A DNA stretch of 64,000 bases from Desulfoluna spongiiphila (GCF_900101345.1 NZ_FMUX01000002.1:62001-126000), one strand, 5' to 3'; numbered from the stretch's first letter, positions 44,416-53,370 are shown. The notes: generated by a model from the letters alone, not told the origin. Made by a program: numbers and translations.

Positions 44416-44766
44416 ATGTCAGTTGAAGAGATGATGTGTCCCAAATGTAATTCACCTTATGCTTATCCCGATGGGTTCATGTGGGTATGCCCTGAATGTG
44501 CTCATGAGTGGGCAGCTGATGAGGCTTCTGATGCCTCTTCAGAAGATGCTCCCAAGTTTCTTGATGCCAATGGCACTCCGTTGCAGGATGGAGATACAGT
44601 CACCACCACCAAAGATCTTAAGGCCGGGAAAGACACCGTGAAATGTGGTACGAAGGTCAAAAATATCAAGCTTCTTGATGAACCTGTAAATGGACACGAT
44701 ATCTCCTGTAAGGTTACAGGCTTTGGCGCCATGTATCTAAAATGCTCTGTTGTCAAAAAGGGCTAA
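44416..44766 (+). CDS. yjdM: YjdM (PhnA-family) zinc-ribbon protein
   Basis: Protein of 116 aa. The N-terminal zinc ribbon (Cys8/Cys11 and Cys25/Cys28: CPKCNSPYAYPDGFMWVCPEC) is followed by the PhnA/YjdM SH3-like domain (LQDGDTVTTTKDLKAGKDT; GAMYLKCSVVKK). The family was once called alkylphosphonate utilisation protein PhnA, but a phosphonate role is not supported. The TAA stop codon is formed by the left end of a MITE-like element. AGGAATATTGCT precedes ATG. Confidence 0.9.
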   Translation: MSVEEMMCPKCNSPYAYPDGFMWVCPECAHEWAADEASDASSEDAPKFLDANGTPLQDGDTVTTTKDLKAGKDTVKCGTKVKNIKLLDEPVNGHDISCKVTGFGAMYLKCSVVKKG

Positions 44767-45004
44767 CCCGGATATTTCATGAGAAAACGGACTTATTGTA
44801 ATAATTTAATATTATTACAAATGGTTGCTGTGATAAAATTAGACATTTCAAAAATACAAAATGTAATTAACAATTTTCTCACCCTTCGGGCGAGCCGAGT
44901 GCACTCATCTTCTGCGTTATCAGAGCCTTGAGGTAAACCACTACATCTGCAGCTCTGATGCCTTGAATATGGGTGCACTCGGCTCGTGACATATCCGGGC
45001 TAAG
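44763..45004 (+). repeat. About 240-bp MITE-like element, copy 4
   Basis: Left end CTAACCCGGATATTTCATGAG and right end (44984-45004) are imperfect terminal inverted repeats of about 21 bp. Internally it has CCCTTCGGG, CGAGCCGAGTGCACTCATC and its inverse. AT-rich left half, GC-balanced right half, as in copy 1. Confidence 0.85.
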
Positions 45005-45138
45005 AGAGAAACAGGGGGGGCTTTTTGAGCGGGGCATCTCCTGCCCGATCCCATGGGGGTAAAACGACAGGTTCATGGTGACCATAGACATCATGAACCT
45101 TGTTTTATTTCCGGCCCTGTTTCTGTAGGCTCTACGGT

Positions 45139-46260
45139 TTATGGTTTCATGGCCTTTTCCATGCGCCGTATGGCGTCTCTTTCCGCGTTGGCTTCCTGAA
45201 TAATCTGCCAGCGACAGGTCATGGATTCCGGGACGATCTGGTACGCTGTTTCCATGGTTTCGACGGACCGTTTCAGGCAGGTGCGGCATGGCCCGTCTGA
45301 CCGTTCTTTCTGCCTTCGGAATGCGTTGTATGGCTTCTGCTTCCAGATGTCTCTGAAATTCCTGTCCCGGATATTTTCCCAGTGGAGGCTCTCTTTTGGG
45401 GCAGAACGGCCATGGGCCCAGTGGCGCGCTTGCCCGGTGACGGGAAGGCTTGACATAACGCAGGGTGCCACGGTGCCGTCAGAGGCGATAACCGCGGATT
45501 TTGCTATGTTTTCCGTGCAGTGATTGAAGAGCATGAAAGGGGATACCAGGTGAAACCGCAGCACGTTCTGAAGGCCGGCAATGGAGCGCATGTCATAGAA
45601 CTTTCGCTTCAGATCATCCCACTCTTCCATGGTGTCGGCCAGGCAGGCCTCCTTCTGGAGCTCGGGACGCGTGACCAGGGACAGTGAACTGAGAACCACC
45701 TGATCAACATGGAGCTGCCTCCAGAAGGCCGGGTAGGTGTCGAGATGGGGCAGGCTCGACCGTAGCAGCATCTGGGCGACATGGACCCTGGGAAAGGCGG
45801 CGCGCCTTGCTGCTTTGCACGTCTGGATGGTGTCGATGCAGCGGATGACCTGCTCTAAGGAGGTGCCCTGGCGGATGGGGTCATTTTCTTTGCTGCTGCA
45901 GCCGGCAGTGGAAAAAGCGATCAGGTCAAGGCCCATATCCACCAGCGCTTCCATGGTGTCGTCATCCAGCATCGTGCCGCTGGTAGTGGTGCCGACCTTG
46001 AACCCTTTTTCTTTTAAGTTTTTGATGATGGAGACCAGTTCCGGATGGGCAAAGGGCTCTCCCCAGCCCTGGAGATGGATGTAGGTCTTCGGGTGAAGAA
46101 AGGGGAGGATGGCGTCTATCTGTTCGGGGGCAAGAAACCTGTTTTCCCAGCATGATTCGTATGCGGTCTGCGGGCAGTACATGCAGGCATTGGTGCAGAC
46201 GGAGCTCACTTCGATCTGCAGCCAGTCAAGGCGAGTGCGTTGCCATGGTGTTTTCCACAT
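45139..46260 (-). CDS. Radical SAM / SPASM domain protein
   Basis: Protein of 373 aa. The [4Fe-4S]-SAM cluster motif is Cys22-X3-Cys26-X2-Cys29 (CTNACMYC), and the SAM-binding GGE-like segment reads QGWGEP. A SPASM-type C-terminal region has cysteines in APCVMSS and GPCRTCLK for auxiliary clusters. Such enzymes modify peptides or proteins or mature cofactors. It is divergent from the DUF89 gene with a 143-bp shared promoter region. No precursor peptide gene is visible next to it. Substrate unknown. Confidence 0.88.
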   Translation of the reverse strand: MWKTPWQRTRLDWLQIEVSSVCTNACMYCPQTAYESCWENRFLAPEQIDAILPFLHPKTYIHLQGWGEPFAHPELVSIIKNLKEKGFKVGTTTSGTMLDDDTMEALVDMGLDLIAFSTAGCSSKENDPIRQGTSLEQVIRCIDTIQTCKAARRAAFPRVHVAQMLLRSSLPHLDTYPAFWRQLHVDQVVLSSLSLVTRPELQKEACLADTMEEWDDLKRKFYDMRSIAGLQNVLRFHLVSPFMLFNHCTENIAKSAVIASDGTVAPCVMSSLPVTGQARHWAHGRSAPKESLHWENIRDRNFRDIWKQKPYNAFRRQKERSDGPCRTCLKRSVETMETAYQIVPESMTCRWQIIQEANAERDAIRRMEKAMKP

Positions 46261-46403
46261 ACGACGTCCTCCTTTGCGGGTCCTTGAGGTACCACATGGA
46301 TGACTCTATCTGTATTTTCGCACGGATGCCAGTTCTTTTGCTCCCGTGATGGTGGGGCGGCAGCCGGATATCGAATGGGTAAAAAAGAGAAAAGAGAACG
46401 CAA

Positions 46404-47267
46404 ATGAGACACGAGTGTTATTTCTGCCATATCAAGACCGTTGAGTCATTGATTCGTAAATTCAAGCCTGATGCGGATACCGCTGAAGGCTTTATTTTTG
46501 CCGTGCATGAGCTGCTGGCCGCCAATCGCGATATGGCCAACCCGCAGCTGGCAACGCAGGTTCACCGGATTGCCAGGCAGCACCTGGACAATGGGAATCT
46601 GTATGCAGCGGAAAAAAAAGAGGCCAATGACCTGCTCCTCGGCCAGTATGAAGACTGGAAAAAGAGGGTGCGTGATACAGACGACCCGTTTTTCACCGCT
46701 GCGAAACTGGCCGTGATCGGAAATATCATCGATTATGGTGCCCACAGTGTCAGCCGTGATATCTCCGCTCAGATTCAGGGCTTTCTCCAGCAGGACCTGA
46801 CCATCGATATGCGTGGAAAATTGAAAGAGGCGCTGGGCCGTGCGGAAAGCGTTCTCTACCTGGGGGATAACTGCGGCGAGGTGGTTTTTGACAAGCTGCT
46901 CATCGAGACCTTGGGGCATCCGAATATAACCTTTGCCGTGCGCGGGAAGCCGGTCATCAATGACGTGACAGAAGAGGATGCCGGGTATGTGGGCATGGAC
47001 CGTGTGTGCCGGGTTCTTTCCAATGGAGCGGATGCGCCGTCCACACTCATGGATTTCAGCTCGGACGAGTTCAAGGAGGCGTTTTACGCGGCGGACCTGG
47101 TGATTTCAAAGGGGCAGGGGAACTTTGAGGGACTGATGGAGAGCGATCATCCGAATATCTTTTTCCTCCTGATCGCAAAGTGTGCCCCCATTGCCGAACT
47201 TCTGGGTGTGGAGAAGAACAATATGGTGATTGTGAGGCGCCAGGGGCTTCACAATGCGAATCCATGA
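46404..47267 (+). CDS. DUF89 / ARMT1-like metal-dependent phosphatase
   Basis: Protein of 287 aa of the DUF89 damage-control phosphatase family, which hydrolyses harmful phosphometabolites with a divalent metal (Mn, Co or Ni). Motifs: N-terminal CYFC of subfamily I, LGDNCGEVVFD with metal Asp/Asn, GKPVINDVTEED, NGADAPST and ISKGQGNFEGL. Soluble. Divergent partner of the radical SAM gene. A terminator follows at 47342. Confidence 0.88.
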   Translation: MRHECYFCHIKTVESLIRKFKPDADTAEGFIFAVHELLAANRDMANPQLATQVHRIARQHLDNGNLYAAEKKEANDLLLGQYEDWKKRVRDTDDPFFTAAKLAVIGNIIDYGAHSVSRDISAQIQGFLQQDLTIDMRGKLKEALGRAESVLYLGDNCGEVVFDKLLIETLGHPNITFAVRGKPVINDVTEEDAGYVGMDRVCRVLSNGADAPSTLMDFSSDEFKEAFYAADLVISKGQGNFEGLMESDHPNIFFLLIAKCAPIAELLGVEKNNMVIVRRQGLHNANP

Positions 47268-47289
47268 CAGAGATTGCGATGCGGGGACA

Positions 47290-47304
47290 GGGGACAGGCT
47301 CTTT
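47290..47304 (+). repeat. Solo RAYT left-end sequence
   Basis: GGGGACAGGCTCTTT is identical to the left ends of both RAYT elements, preceded by a second GGGGACAG. No RAYT gene or right end follows. Confidence 0.7.
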
Positions 47305-47341
47305 AAGCTAAGGGTCAATCTACACAGGTAGCGATCTAAGA

Positions 47342-47375
47342 AAGATGCCCCTCGCAAGCAAGGGGCATCTTCTTT
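47342..47375. terminator. Bidirectional terminator between DUF89 and the protease gene
   Basis: An 11-bp stem (47342-47352 with 47361-47371) with an 8-nt loop, A-rich before and T-rich after, between convergent genes. Confidence 0.8.
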
Positions 47376-47425
47376 ATATCAATGGGGTGTCGGTTCGCGC
47401 ACCCTGCGCGAAAAAATTATCCTCC

Positions 47426-50254
47426 TCAGCCACCGCAGTCGATGACCAGTTCAACTGTGTTGCTTGGCTGACTGCCGTTATAAACCGAAATCTGATAGCG
47501 GCCGTTGGCATAGTTCGGGTTCTCAACGGTGATGCGTGATGCGCTTCGCGACAACACGGTGCCCCACGTGTCTACCCCGTTCCCTTTAATTTCAACGCGA
47601 CTGTTGGCTGTGTCGAAATTGATTCCATTGATGGAGATCGGGCTGCCGGCCAAGGTTACCCTTGGAATGCTTGTGATGGTTGGCACGCCCGGATTCGGAT
47701 TTGGGTTTGGATTCGGAGAACCGGCTGGTTCAACCATCACATCGTCAAGGTAGAAATCAACATATTGCGGCGGGCCGTAGATGTGAACGGCAACGAGACG
47801 GGCCTGGCCGGTCAGGTTTGCGGTGTGTTCACCGCCGATCATGGTCCACTGGCTGTCCGATGCCATCACCGGGTCCATGTACACAACGTGACGCCCGGCA
47901 TCGTCCTCGATTTTCAACAGCATCCTGACGATACCCTGGGAGGCGTTTTTCAATTTTACCCACGCTGATAATTTGTAGGTCTCGCCATTTTTTAGAGGCT
48001 CAGTTATGACCTGATAGGCGCCTGACCAATCCGAGTCCCGATAGCTGCCCAGCAGGCAGTATTCTCCGTTACGCGACTGGTCTCTGGTCACCGCGATCTG
48101 TCCACCGAAGTGAGCTTCCCAGCTCTCTGTTGTTCCCTTTTCGAAGCCGGGGTTTGAGGCCAGATTGTCCGTTGGACCAATGGGGGGAGCCGGGGTCACT
48201 ACGGGATAACCCTTTTCAGTCCACTCCACCATGCCGCCGTGCATGTAGTAAAACTTGGAAAAACCCTTGGATTCCATCACCCCGGCAGTCTTGATGCTAC
48301 GGTTCTGGGTGCGGCAGTAGACAAGATAGAACTTGCTTGGATCCAGGGTGTCGATTTGTGCTTCAAAGTCGGCCGCATAATTATCGATATTGATGGCATC
48401 TGCTATGTGTGAATGTTGAAATTCCTCCGGGGTGCGTACATCCAAAAGGATGAAGTCATCGTTGTAGGCATTGGCGTGTATGTATTGATTTGCCTGCTCT
48501 ACGCTGATTTTGTAAGGGTCTGAGGGCACGGGTGTGCTTGTATCTTTGATAGTTACATCATCAAGGAAAAATTCTACCCCAGCTCCTGGGCCGTAAAGGA
48601 TAACCGCCAGCTCCTGAACCTGGCCCACCAGTTCCATCTTAAGTTCGCCGCCAACTTCAGTCCAGCCGGTGTTGGTTATGGTGGCGGGGTTCATATATTC
48701 GTAGCGGTAACCGTTGTCGTCGTGGATCATCAGGGTCATGTACGCGGTGTCACTGGAAGTATTTCTTAAACGCATCCAGGCGGAGAATTGATAGGTAACA
48801 CCATTCTTGAGCTTGCCTGTCAGATCCTGCTGAACACTGCAATAATAGGTTTCTCGATTGGCCTGGAGAAGGCTGAAAGAACCGTTGTGTGCCTGTTCCT
48901 GGCTGATCAGGTTGTTACCGCAGAAATGGTTCGCCCAGGGCGCAAGGGAGCCCTCTTCGAAACCTGGGTTGATGATAAGATTGTTCGTCGGGTTGGGAAC
49001 CGGATTCGGGTTGCTATCGGTTGGCATCGCGTTAAGCTCGTTGGACTCTTTGCTGTCCCCGGCATTGGAATACGCCACAATGGTAAAATAGTAGCGTTCG
49101 TTGTTTATCAGCCCCACAACGGTATGGGTGGTCGCTGTCCCCACATTGAGGGTCTCGGTGTAGTCGCCACTGTATCGGCCGTAATGGACTTTGTATCCGG
49201 TGGCGTTGGCAACGTTCTCCCAGACGAGGGTCACCTGGCCGTCACCGGCCCTGGCGGCCTGAAGTTGAGGTGCGTCCGGGGGAACCGGTGTGGGGTTGGG
49301 GGGCGGGGCGTGATCGATCTCGTCGCCGTAGCAGTGGGCGTCCATGCCAAAACCGACTTCGTTGGATACCTGATTGTAGGCGATCCGAAAATAGCCGCTC
49401 TCGCCCCAACTGGGACCCCAGCTGTTTTTGACAATGAAACAGTTTTGCGTGTCGTCGTAACCGACAACAATAACGGCATGGCCGCCTTCGTTCACCCCGC
49501 CGGTTCGTTCATAAACACCGGAACGGTAGGACGAGAAGTCCGAGTAAACCATGAAGCCGACGTTCACCGGGCCGCGGGTATAGACGGCGGTTTTGATCGC
49601 ATCGACCGTCTGGCTGACGCGTGTGGTGCAGCTGGCACGGTAGGCTTGGTTCTGCCATCCGGAGCAGGCTTCACCGCAGTCACTGTTTTGTCCGCGATAG
49701 GGGTAGCAGACCTCTTCCGGGGTTCCCTGATCCACGAGGAACTGAGATGCCATGTTGATGTACCCCCCACTGCATGAACCGGCGCTGCTGCAGGTGGAAA
49801 CGAGCAACTGCTCCGAAAGGTTCATGGAGGAGCTGCCGTCTATTGCCAGGCGTATCTCCAGAGAGCCCACTGCGGCAAAGGCCCAGCAGTCGCTACAGCG
49901 TTGCTGCTTCACCGACGTGACATAGTTTTTTCCGTTGTAATTGCGCCAGTCAAATTTTTCTGGCAACGCCTGGGTTGAGGAGTATCCATCGATTACGAAT
50001 TCCCCATACATGGGCTCCTCGCCGCTGGGAATAAATCCCAACAGCTGTCTCTGCTCTTCGATGGGCAGTATGGAAACCTCATTATCCTCGGCTACCCAGC
50101 GGGCTTTTTTTTGTGTGATGGCTTCTTGGATTTGATTCAGCTTCATTTTCCCTTGCGTTGCGCCAGCCTGCGATACAAGGGTCAGCGGTGCAAGAACGAG
50201 CAACGCCATGCAGCTGATGATCGTTAACACTCTCCGTCGTTTTAATCTTTTCAT
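47426..50254 (-). CDS. Secreted papain-family protease with FN3, CBM, rhodanese and TIG domains
   Basis: Exported protein of 942 aa. Order: signal peptide (1-32); short pro-region; peptidase C1A (about 97-310) with Gln117, catalytic Cys123 (CSDCWAFA), His259 (GGHAVIVVGYDD) and Asn277 (KNSWGPSWGESGYF); fibronectin III (about 325-411); CBM4/9-like beta-sandwich (about 424-570); rhodanese (about 580-688) with active-site Cys647 in CRTQNR; second CBM4/9-like (about 695-843); TIG/IPT domain (about 855-940). Pro-Asn linkers separate the parts. The protease should be active. A rhodanese domain with intact Cys loop in an exported protease is very unusual. GAGGTG overlapping the upstream ORF's stop suggests translational coupling. 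Confidence 0.9.
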   Translation of the reverse strand: MKRLKRRRVLTIISCMALLVLAPLTLVSQAGATQGKMKLNQIQEAITQKKARWVAEDNEVSILPIEEQRQLLGFIPSGEEPMYGEFVIDGYSSTQALPEKFDWRNYNGKNYVTSVKQQRCSDCWAFAAVGSLEIRLAIDGSSSMNLSEQLLVSTCSSAGSCSGGYINMASQFLVDQGTPEEVCYPYRGQNSDCGEACSGWQNQAYRASCTTRVSQTVDAIKTAVYTRGPVNVGFMVYSDFSSYRSGVYERTGGVNEGGHAVIVVGYDDTQNCFIVKNSWGPSWGESGYFRIAYNQVSNEVGFGMDAHCYGDEIDHAPPPNPTPVPPDAPQLQAARAGDGQVTLVWENVANATGYKVHYGRYSGDYTETLNVGTATTHTVVGLINNERYYFTIVAYSNAGDSKESNELNAMPTDSNPNPVPNPTNNLIINPGFEEGSLAPWANHFCGNNLISQEQAHNGSFSLLQANRETYYCSVQQDLTGKLKNGVTYQFSAWMRLRNTSSDTAYMTLMIHDDNGYRYEYMNPATITNTGWTEVGGELKMELVGQVQELAVILYGPGAGVEFFLDDVTIKDTSTPVPSDPYKISVEQANQYIHANAYNDDFILLDVRTPEEFQHSHIADAINIDNYAADFEAQIDTLDPSKFYLVYCRTQNRSIKTAGVMESKGFSKFYYMHGGMVEWTEKGYPVVTPAPPIGPTDNLASNPGFEKGTTESWEAHFGGQIAVTRDQSRNGEYCLLGSYRDSDWSGAYQVITEPLKNGETYKLSAWVKLKNASQGIVRMLLKIEDDAGRHVVYMDPVMASDSQWTMIGGEHTANLTGQARLVAVHIYGPPQYVDFYLDDVMVEPAGSPNPNPNPNPGVPTITSIPRVTLAGSPISINGINFDTANSRVEIKGNGVDTWGTVLSRSASRITVENPNYANGRYQISVYNGSQPSNTVELVIDCGG

Positions 50255-50262
50255 ATTTCACC

Positions 50263-50589
50263 TCACTTGATTAAAGTATTGATGACGGTGTCCCACCGTA
50301 CCTCTTCCCGATGAAGTGGTTTGGTGAATGGACCATGAAACCGTGTTGTTGCTTCTCGTGACGAAAGACTTGTCGCAGTATTTAGTGGACGTGTTGATAA
50401 GATTGTTGAATCAGAATGGAAATTTGAGGTTGGTGATATTGGGTTCCGACATAGGGGCCGAGGGAAAGGAGCAAACGTCATCTGTTTGGGAATATGGCCT
50501 GAACCCAGTGATGAGGAAGAGGGGGGGCCATAATCGACCAGCATTGTGAGAAACGTTACAGGTAGTAAGAAGCGGGGCAGTGCTTTCAT
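50263..50589 (-). CDS. Small ORF coupled to the protease gene
   Basis: A 108-codon frame begins MKALPRFLLPVTFLTMLV, which resembles a signal peptide, behind GGAGAG. It ends 8 nt before the protease ATG, and its TGA overlaps the protease ribosome-binding site. The mature part is Ser/Thr/Arg-rich and not recognised. A position in front of a cysteine protease would suit an inhibitor or propeptide-like partner. The opposite strand is also open over 65 codons, so the coding claim is weak. Confidence 0.35.
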   Translation of the reverse strand: MKALPRFLLPVTFLTMLVDYGPPSSSSLGSGHIPKQMTFAPFPRPLCRNPISPTSNFHSDSTILSTRPLNTATSLSSREATTRFHGPFTKPLHREEVRWDTVINTLIK

Positions 50590-51020
50590 CATGCTCTCCA
50601 TGGGGGTGAGTGTAAGGATAGAAAAGGATCCTTTGTATGCCCTTGCGAATGAGCGCCTGGAAATACATCACCCTAAGATACAGTCAGATGCTCAGTTCCC
50701 ATGATGGAAATGCATGGTCTTTTTTATGGTGGTGGTCGGGCTCTGTGTGGTGTTGATTCTGGCGTTGCCTAAGCCATGCATGGCTCGTTGCCGCTATAGA
50801 ACATGGCTGCCATGCAGAGGTACTGCTCTATGGTGAAACATGACTTCATGCATTTTTATGGGAGATACTGAACGCTGTACATAGTGACGATCGGCGTACG
50901 TATTTCTTGCCCCTGTGTATATAGAATGAGTGGCCGAGGTCCTATGATCTATATCACACACACATTCATGATTCGCTTTTTTAGCGGCCGTCGCTCTTAT
51001 GACTAAATAAATAGTAAATA
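50590..51020. other. Promoter side of the protease unit, no gene
   Basis: AT-balanced sequence with short frames only; I see nothing else in it. Confidence 0.4.
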
Positions 51021-51162
51021 GGGGACAGGCTCTTTAAACTGGACATCCCGCGCCCGGTTGTGAGATAGTTGGTTTTATAGGTATTCTGTCTTAATGGTTC
51101 GAAAAATCAATCCTCAAATCAAACCCATATTCAGATTCTGCAAGACCGGGAAGGAGGGTGTT

Positions 51163-52089
51163 ATGCCGCGAGTTCCCCGTATGGTCGTGACGGATTCAGG
51201 CCAGAAGGCCGCCTACCATGTGATCAGCAGAACGGCCTTGGACGGTCTTCCGTTTGGAAACGTTGAGAAAGACGAACTGGTACGTGTCATTCAGCGATAT
51301 TCGGCGATTTATTGTGTCGAGGTTCTGGGCTTTGCCATTATGGGAAACCATTTCCACCTGCTGGTGGAGGTGAGCCCAGTGGACAGCATGTGTGATGACG
51401 AGGTAAGAAAGCGTTTTTGTCTTCTCTATGGAGAAGACACCGAATTTCCCGAGGGGCGGCTGGATGAGTATCGAGAGCGTTTTTGCAGTTTGTCGGCCTA
51501 TGTCAAAGATATCAAACAGCGGTTCTCCTGTTTTTACAACAAGCGCAAAAAGCGTAAAGGGACTCTGTGGGGTGAGCGCTTTAAAAGCGTCATCGTTGAG
51601 CAGGGCAATACGTTGATCCACTGTCTCGCCTATATAGACCTGAATGCCGTGAGGGCCGGTATTGTGAAGCGCCCGGAAGATTATCGGTGGTGCTCCATCG
51701 GGTATCATATCCAGGCGGGCAACAAGGACGGGTTTCTCTCATCGGACCTGGGAACACCGGATTTTGGCGTGGATGATGCCGCCACGCAGCTCAAGGCATA
51801 CCGTGAGTACCTGTACCATGTTGGGGCCATCGACAAGAGAGGCAAAGCAAAGATTTCCAGAAGGGTTCTGGAGGAGGAAACCCTTGAAGGGTTTGAGATG
51901 AATCGGCTGCGGCGATTCCGATACCGGTCCCGCTATTTTACGGATTCAGGGATCATTGGTTCACGGGCGTTTGTCGAGGCACAGTGCGAAGCTTTCAAGG
52001 GGCATTTTCGTTCCACACGAGAGAAGATTCCAAAGCGCGTCAAGGGGATTGAGGGGATGTATTCATTGAAGCGACTTACCGAGGCATGA
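51163..52089 (+). CDS. REP-associated tyrosine transposase (RAYT, Y1_Tnp family), copy 2
   Basis: Protein of 308 aa, same length as the copy at 26749 and identical over most of its sequence. HUH motif His63-Phe-His65 and GTLWGERFKSVIVE are conserved, as is the Phe in place of the usual Tyr after KQR. Differences are scattered point changes, so the two copies are old enough to have drifted. ATG 51163 follows GGAGGG; the frame is open further upstream to 51094 without a ribosome-binding site. Confidence 0.9.
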   Translation: MPRVPRMVVTDSGQKAAYHVISRTALDGLPFGNVEKDELVRVIQRYSAIYCVEVLGFAIMGNHFHLLVEVSPVDSMCDDEVRKRFCLLYGEDTEFPEGRLDEYRERFCSLSAYVKDIKQRFSCFYNKRKKRKGTLWGERFKSVIVEQGNTLIHCLAYIDLNAVRAGIVKRPEDYRWCSIGYHIQAGNKDGFLSSDLGTPDFGVDDAATQLKAYREYLYHVGAIDKRGKAKISRRVLEEETLEGFEMNRLRRFRYRSRYFTDSGIIGSRAFVEAQCEAFKGHFRSTREKIPKRVKGIEGMYSLKRLTEA

Positions 52090-52148
52090 GGGGTGTTCGT
52101 CTGGCTGCTTTTATGGCAATGTAACATTCATGATGTTGTTGTTTTGTG

Positions 52149-52188
52149 GGCATACCCCATGCTTTAAGGGTGGGGTATGCCTTTTTTT
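52149..52188 (+). terminator. Terminator of RAYT copy 2
   Basis: A perfect 11-bp stem (GGCATACCCCA 52149-52159 with its inverse 52171-52181) followed by T7. A decayed version remains in the deletion derivative near 53214-53242. Confidence 0.85.
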
Positions 52189-52320
52189 TATCTCTTTTGT
52201 GAACCTGCTCAACAAAATCGATTCTATTTCATTATCGTTCGGGCCTTTCGTCCTTGGGAAATCGATTTGGTGAAAAAGGTGAAAAAAGAACCTGTCCCCA
52301 ATATGATTTAAAAGCTATGT

Positions 52321-52740
52321 TCAGAGGAATTCGGCTTTTTTCTTTTCGTATTGCTCTTTATTTATTACGCCTTTTTCATAGAGAGAGTGTAGTTTTTCAA
52401 GTTGGTGTAGACTGTTGTTGTGAAATTCACCAGACTTGGATATCGAAATAGTTGAATTTTTAATTCCTACGCTATTGTTGTGTTCCTTTACTATTTTATG
52501 AACAAAGAAAGCATCTAGCACCCACCATATACCGAGGATGCCTAAAAATAGGTACCCTATGAGGATAAATGATGTCAATGCCCCTATGATAAGCAGCACA
52601 AGCTGAGTGATGCCTGTACCCGTGCGTCCTAAATAGAATCTGTGAATGCCAAACGAACCTAAAAACCACCAAAGAACGTAGGCAATAACCATGTTTTTGC
52701 CTTCAATGTTCATATTGACAGATACGGACTGGTTGCTCAT
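52321..52740 (-). CDS. TM2-domain membrane protein with SHOCT tail
   Basis: Protein of 139 aa. The TM2 domain has two transmembrane helices around the GSFGIHRFYLGRTGTG loop, followed by the DAFF motif. The C-terminus has a SHOCT-type short helical motif (LEKLHSLYEKGVINKEQYEK), often an oligomerisation or protein-interaction module. Function unknown. GGAGGCATTA precedes ATG 52740. The gene ends 21 bp from the right end of RAYT element 2. Confidence 0.82.
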   Translation of the reverse strand: MSNQSVSVNMNIEGKNMVIAYVLWWFLGSFGIHRFYLGRTGTGITQLVLLIIGALTSFILIGYLFLGILGIWWVLDAFFVHKIVKEHNNSVGIKNSTISISKSGEFHNNSLHQLEKLHSLYEKGVINKEQYEKKKAEFL

Positions 52741-53020
52741 TAATGCCTCCGATTGTATATATTTTATACTTTGTAATTTTAGTTGTGTTTTTCAATTTTA
52801 TGGTGATGCGCAATGAAGGTTGCCTGATTTGGCATCATTTCTGTCGTAAACCGGATAATAGGCTTACTCTATTTACACTGATTGCTCAATAGAAAATCAA
52901 TGTTACAATTGAGGGAATATGATCTGATTTTGGGTAGTTGGGAAGACAGATGTGGGTCTGGTAAATCTTTTTAAATCAGGGGGTTGGTTTGGGTGCTGAA
53001 AGGAATAGGGAATAAAATAG

Positions 53021-53353
53021 GAGGACAGGGTTTTTAGCTGTATCTACCCTTTAAGACCATTTCCGGTCCACAAGGGAGAATATTCCAAGGCGCGTCAAGG
53101 GGATTTGAGGGGATGTATTCATTGAAGCGACTGGCTGGGGTATGAGAGGGGTGTTCGTTTGGCTGCTTTTATGCCAATCTAATATTTGTTATCGTTGATG
53201 TTCAGTGGGGGAGGCACCATGCTTTTAGGGTGAGTCATGCCTTTATACATCTTTTCAAATTTGATCAACAAAATCGATTCGACTTCATCTTGGTTCGAAC
53301 CTTTCGTTCCTTGAAAAGTGATTTGATCCAATGGATAAAAAGAGCCTGTCCCC
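53021..53353 (+). mobile_element. RAYT deletion derivative (MITE)
   Basis: Left end GAGGACAGGGTTTTT (53021-53035, degenerate), right end AAAGAGCCTGTCCCC (53339-53353, perfect). In between, 53066-53150 matches the last codons of the RAYT gene and the rest its 3' flank, including the decayed terminator. About 950 bp of the element is missing, so it could only move with a transposase in trans. Confidence 0.75.
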
Positions 53354-53370
53354 AATATGGAAAAGGAACC

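Larger units (their letters stand above)
51021..52299 (+). mobile_element. RAYT element 2
   Basis: Left end GGGGACAGGCTCTTT (51021-51035), right end AAAGAACCTGTCCCC (52285-52299; one change from a perfect inverse). It encloses a second, closely similar RAYT gene and its terminator. Confidence 0.85.

Noticed and set aside
33520-45004. CRISPR array
   Set aside because: Repeats are dispersed, of unequal spacing and of several families; no regular repeat-spacer pattern and no cas genes.
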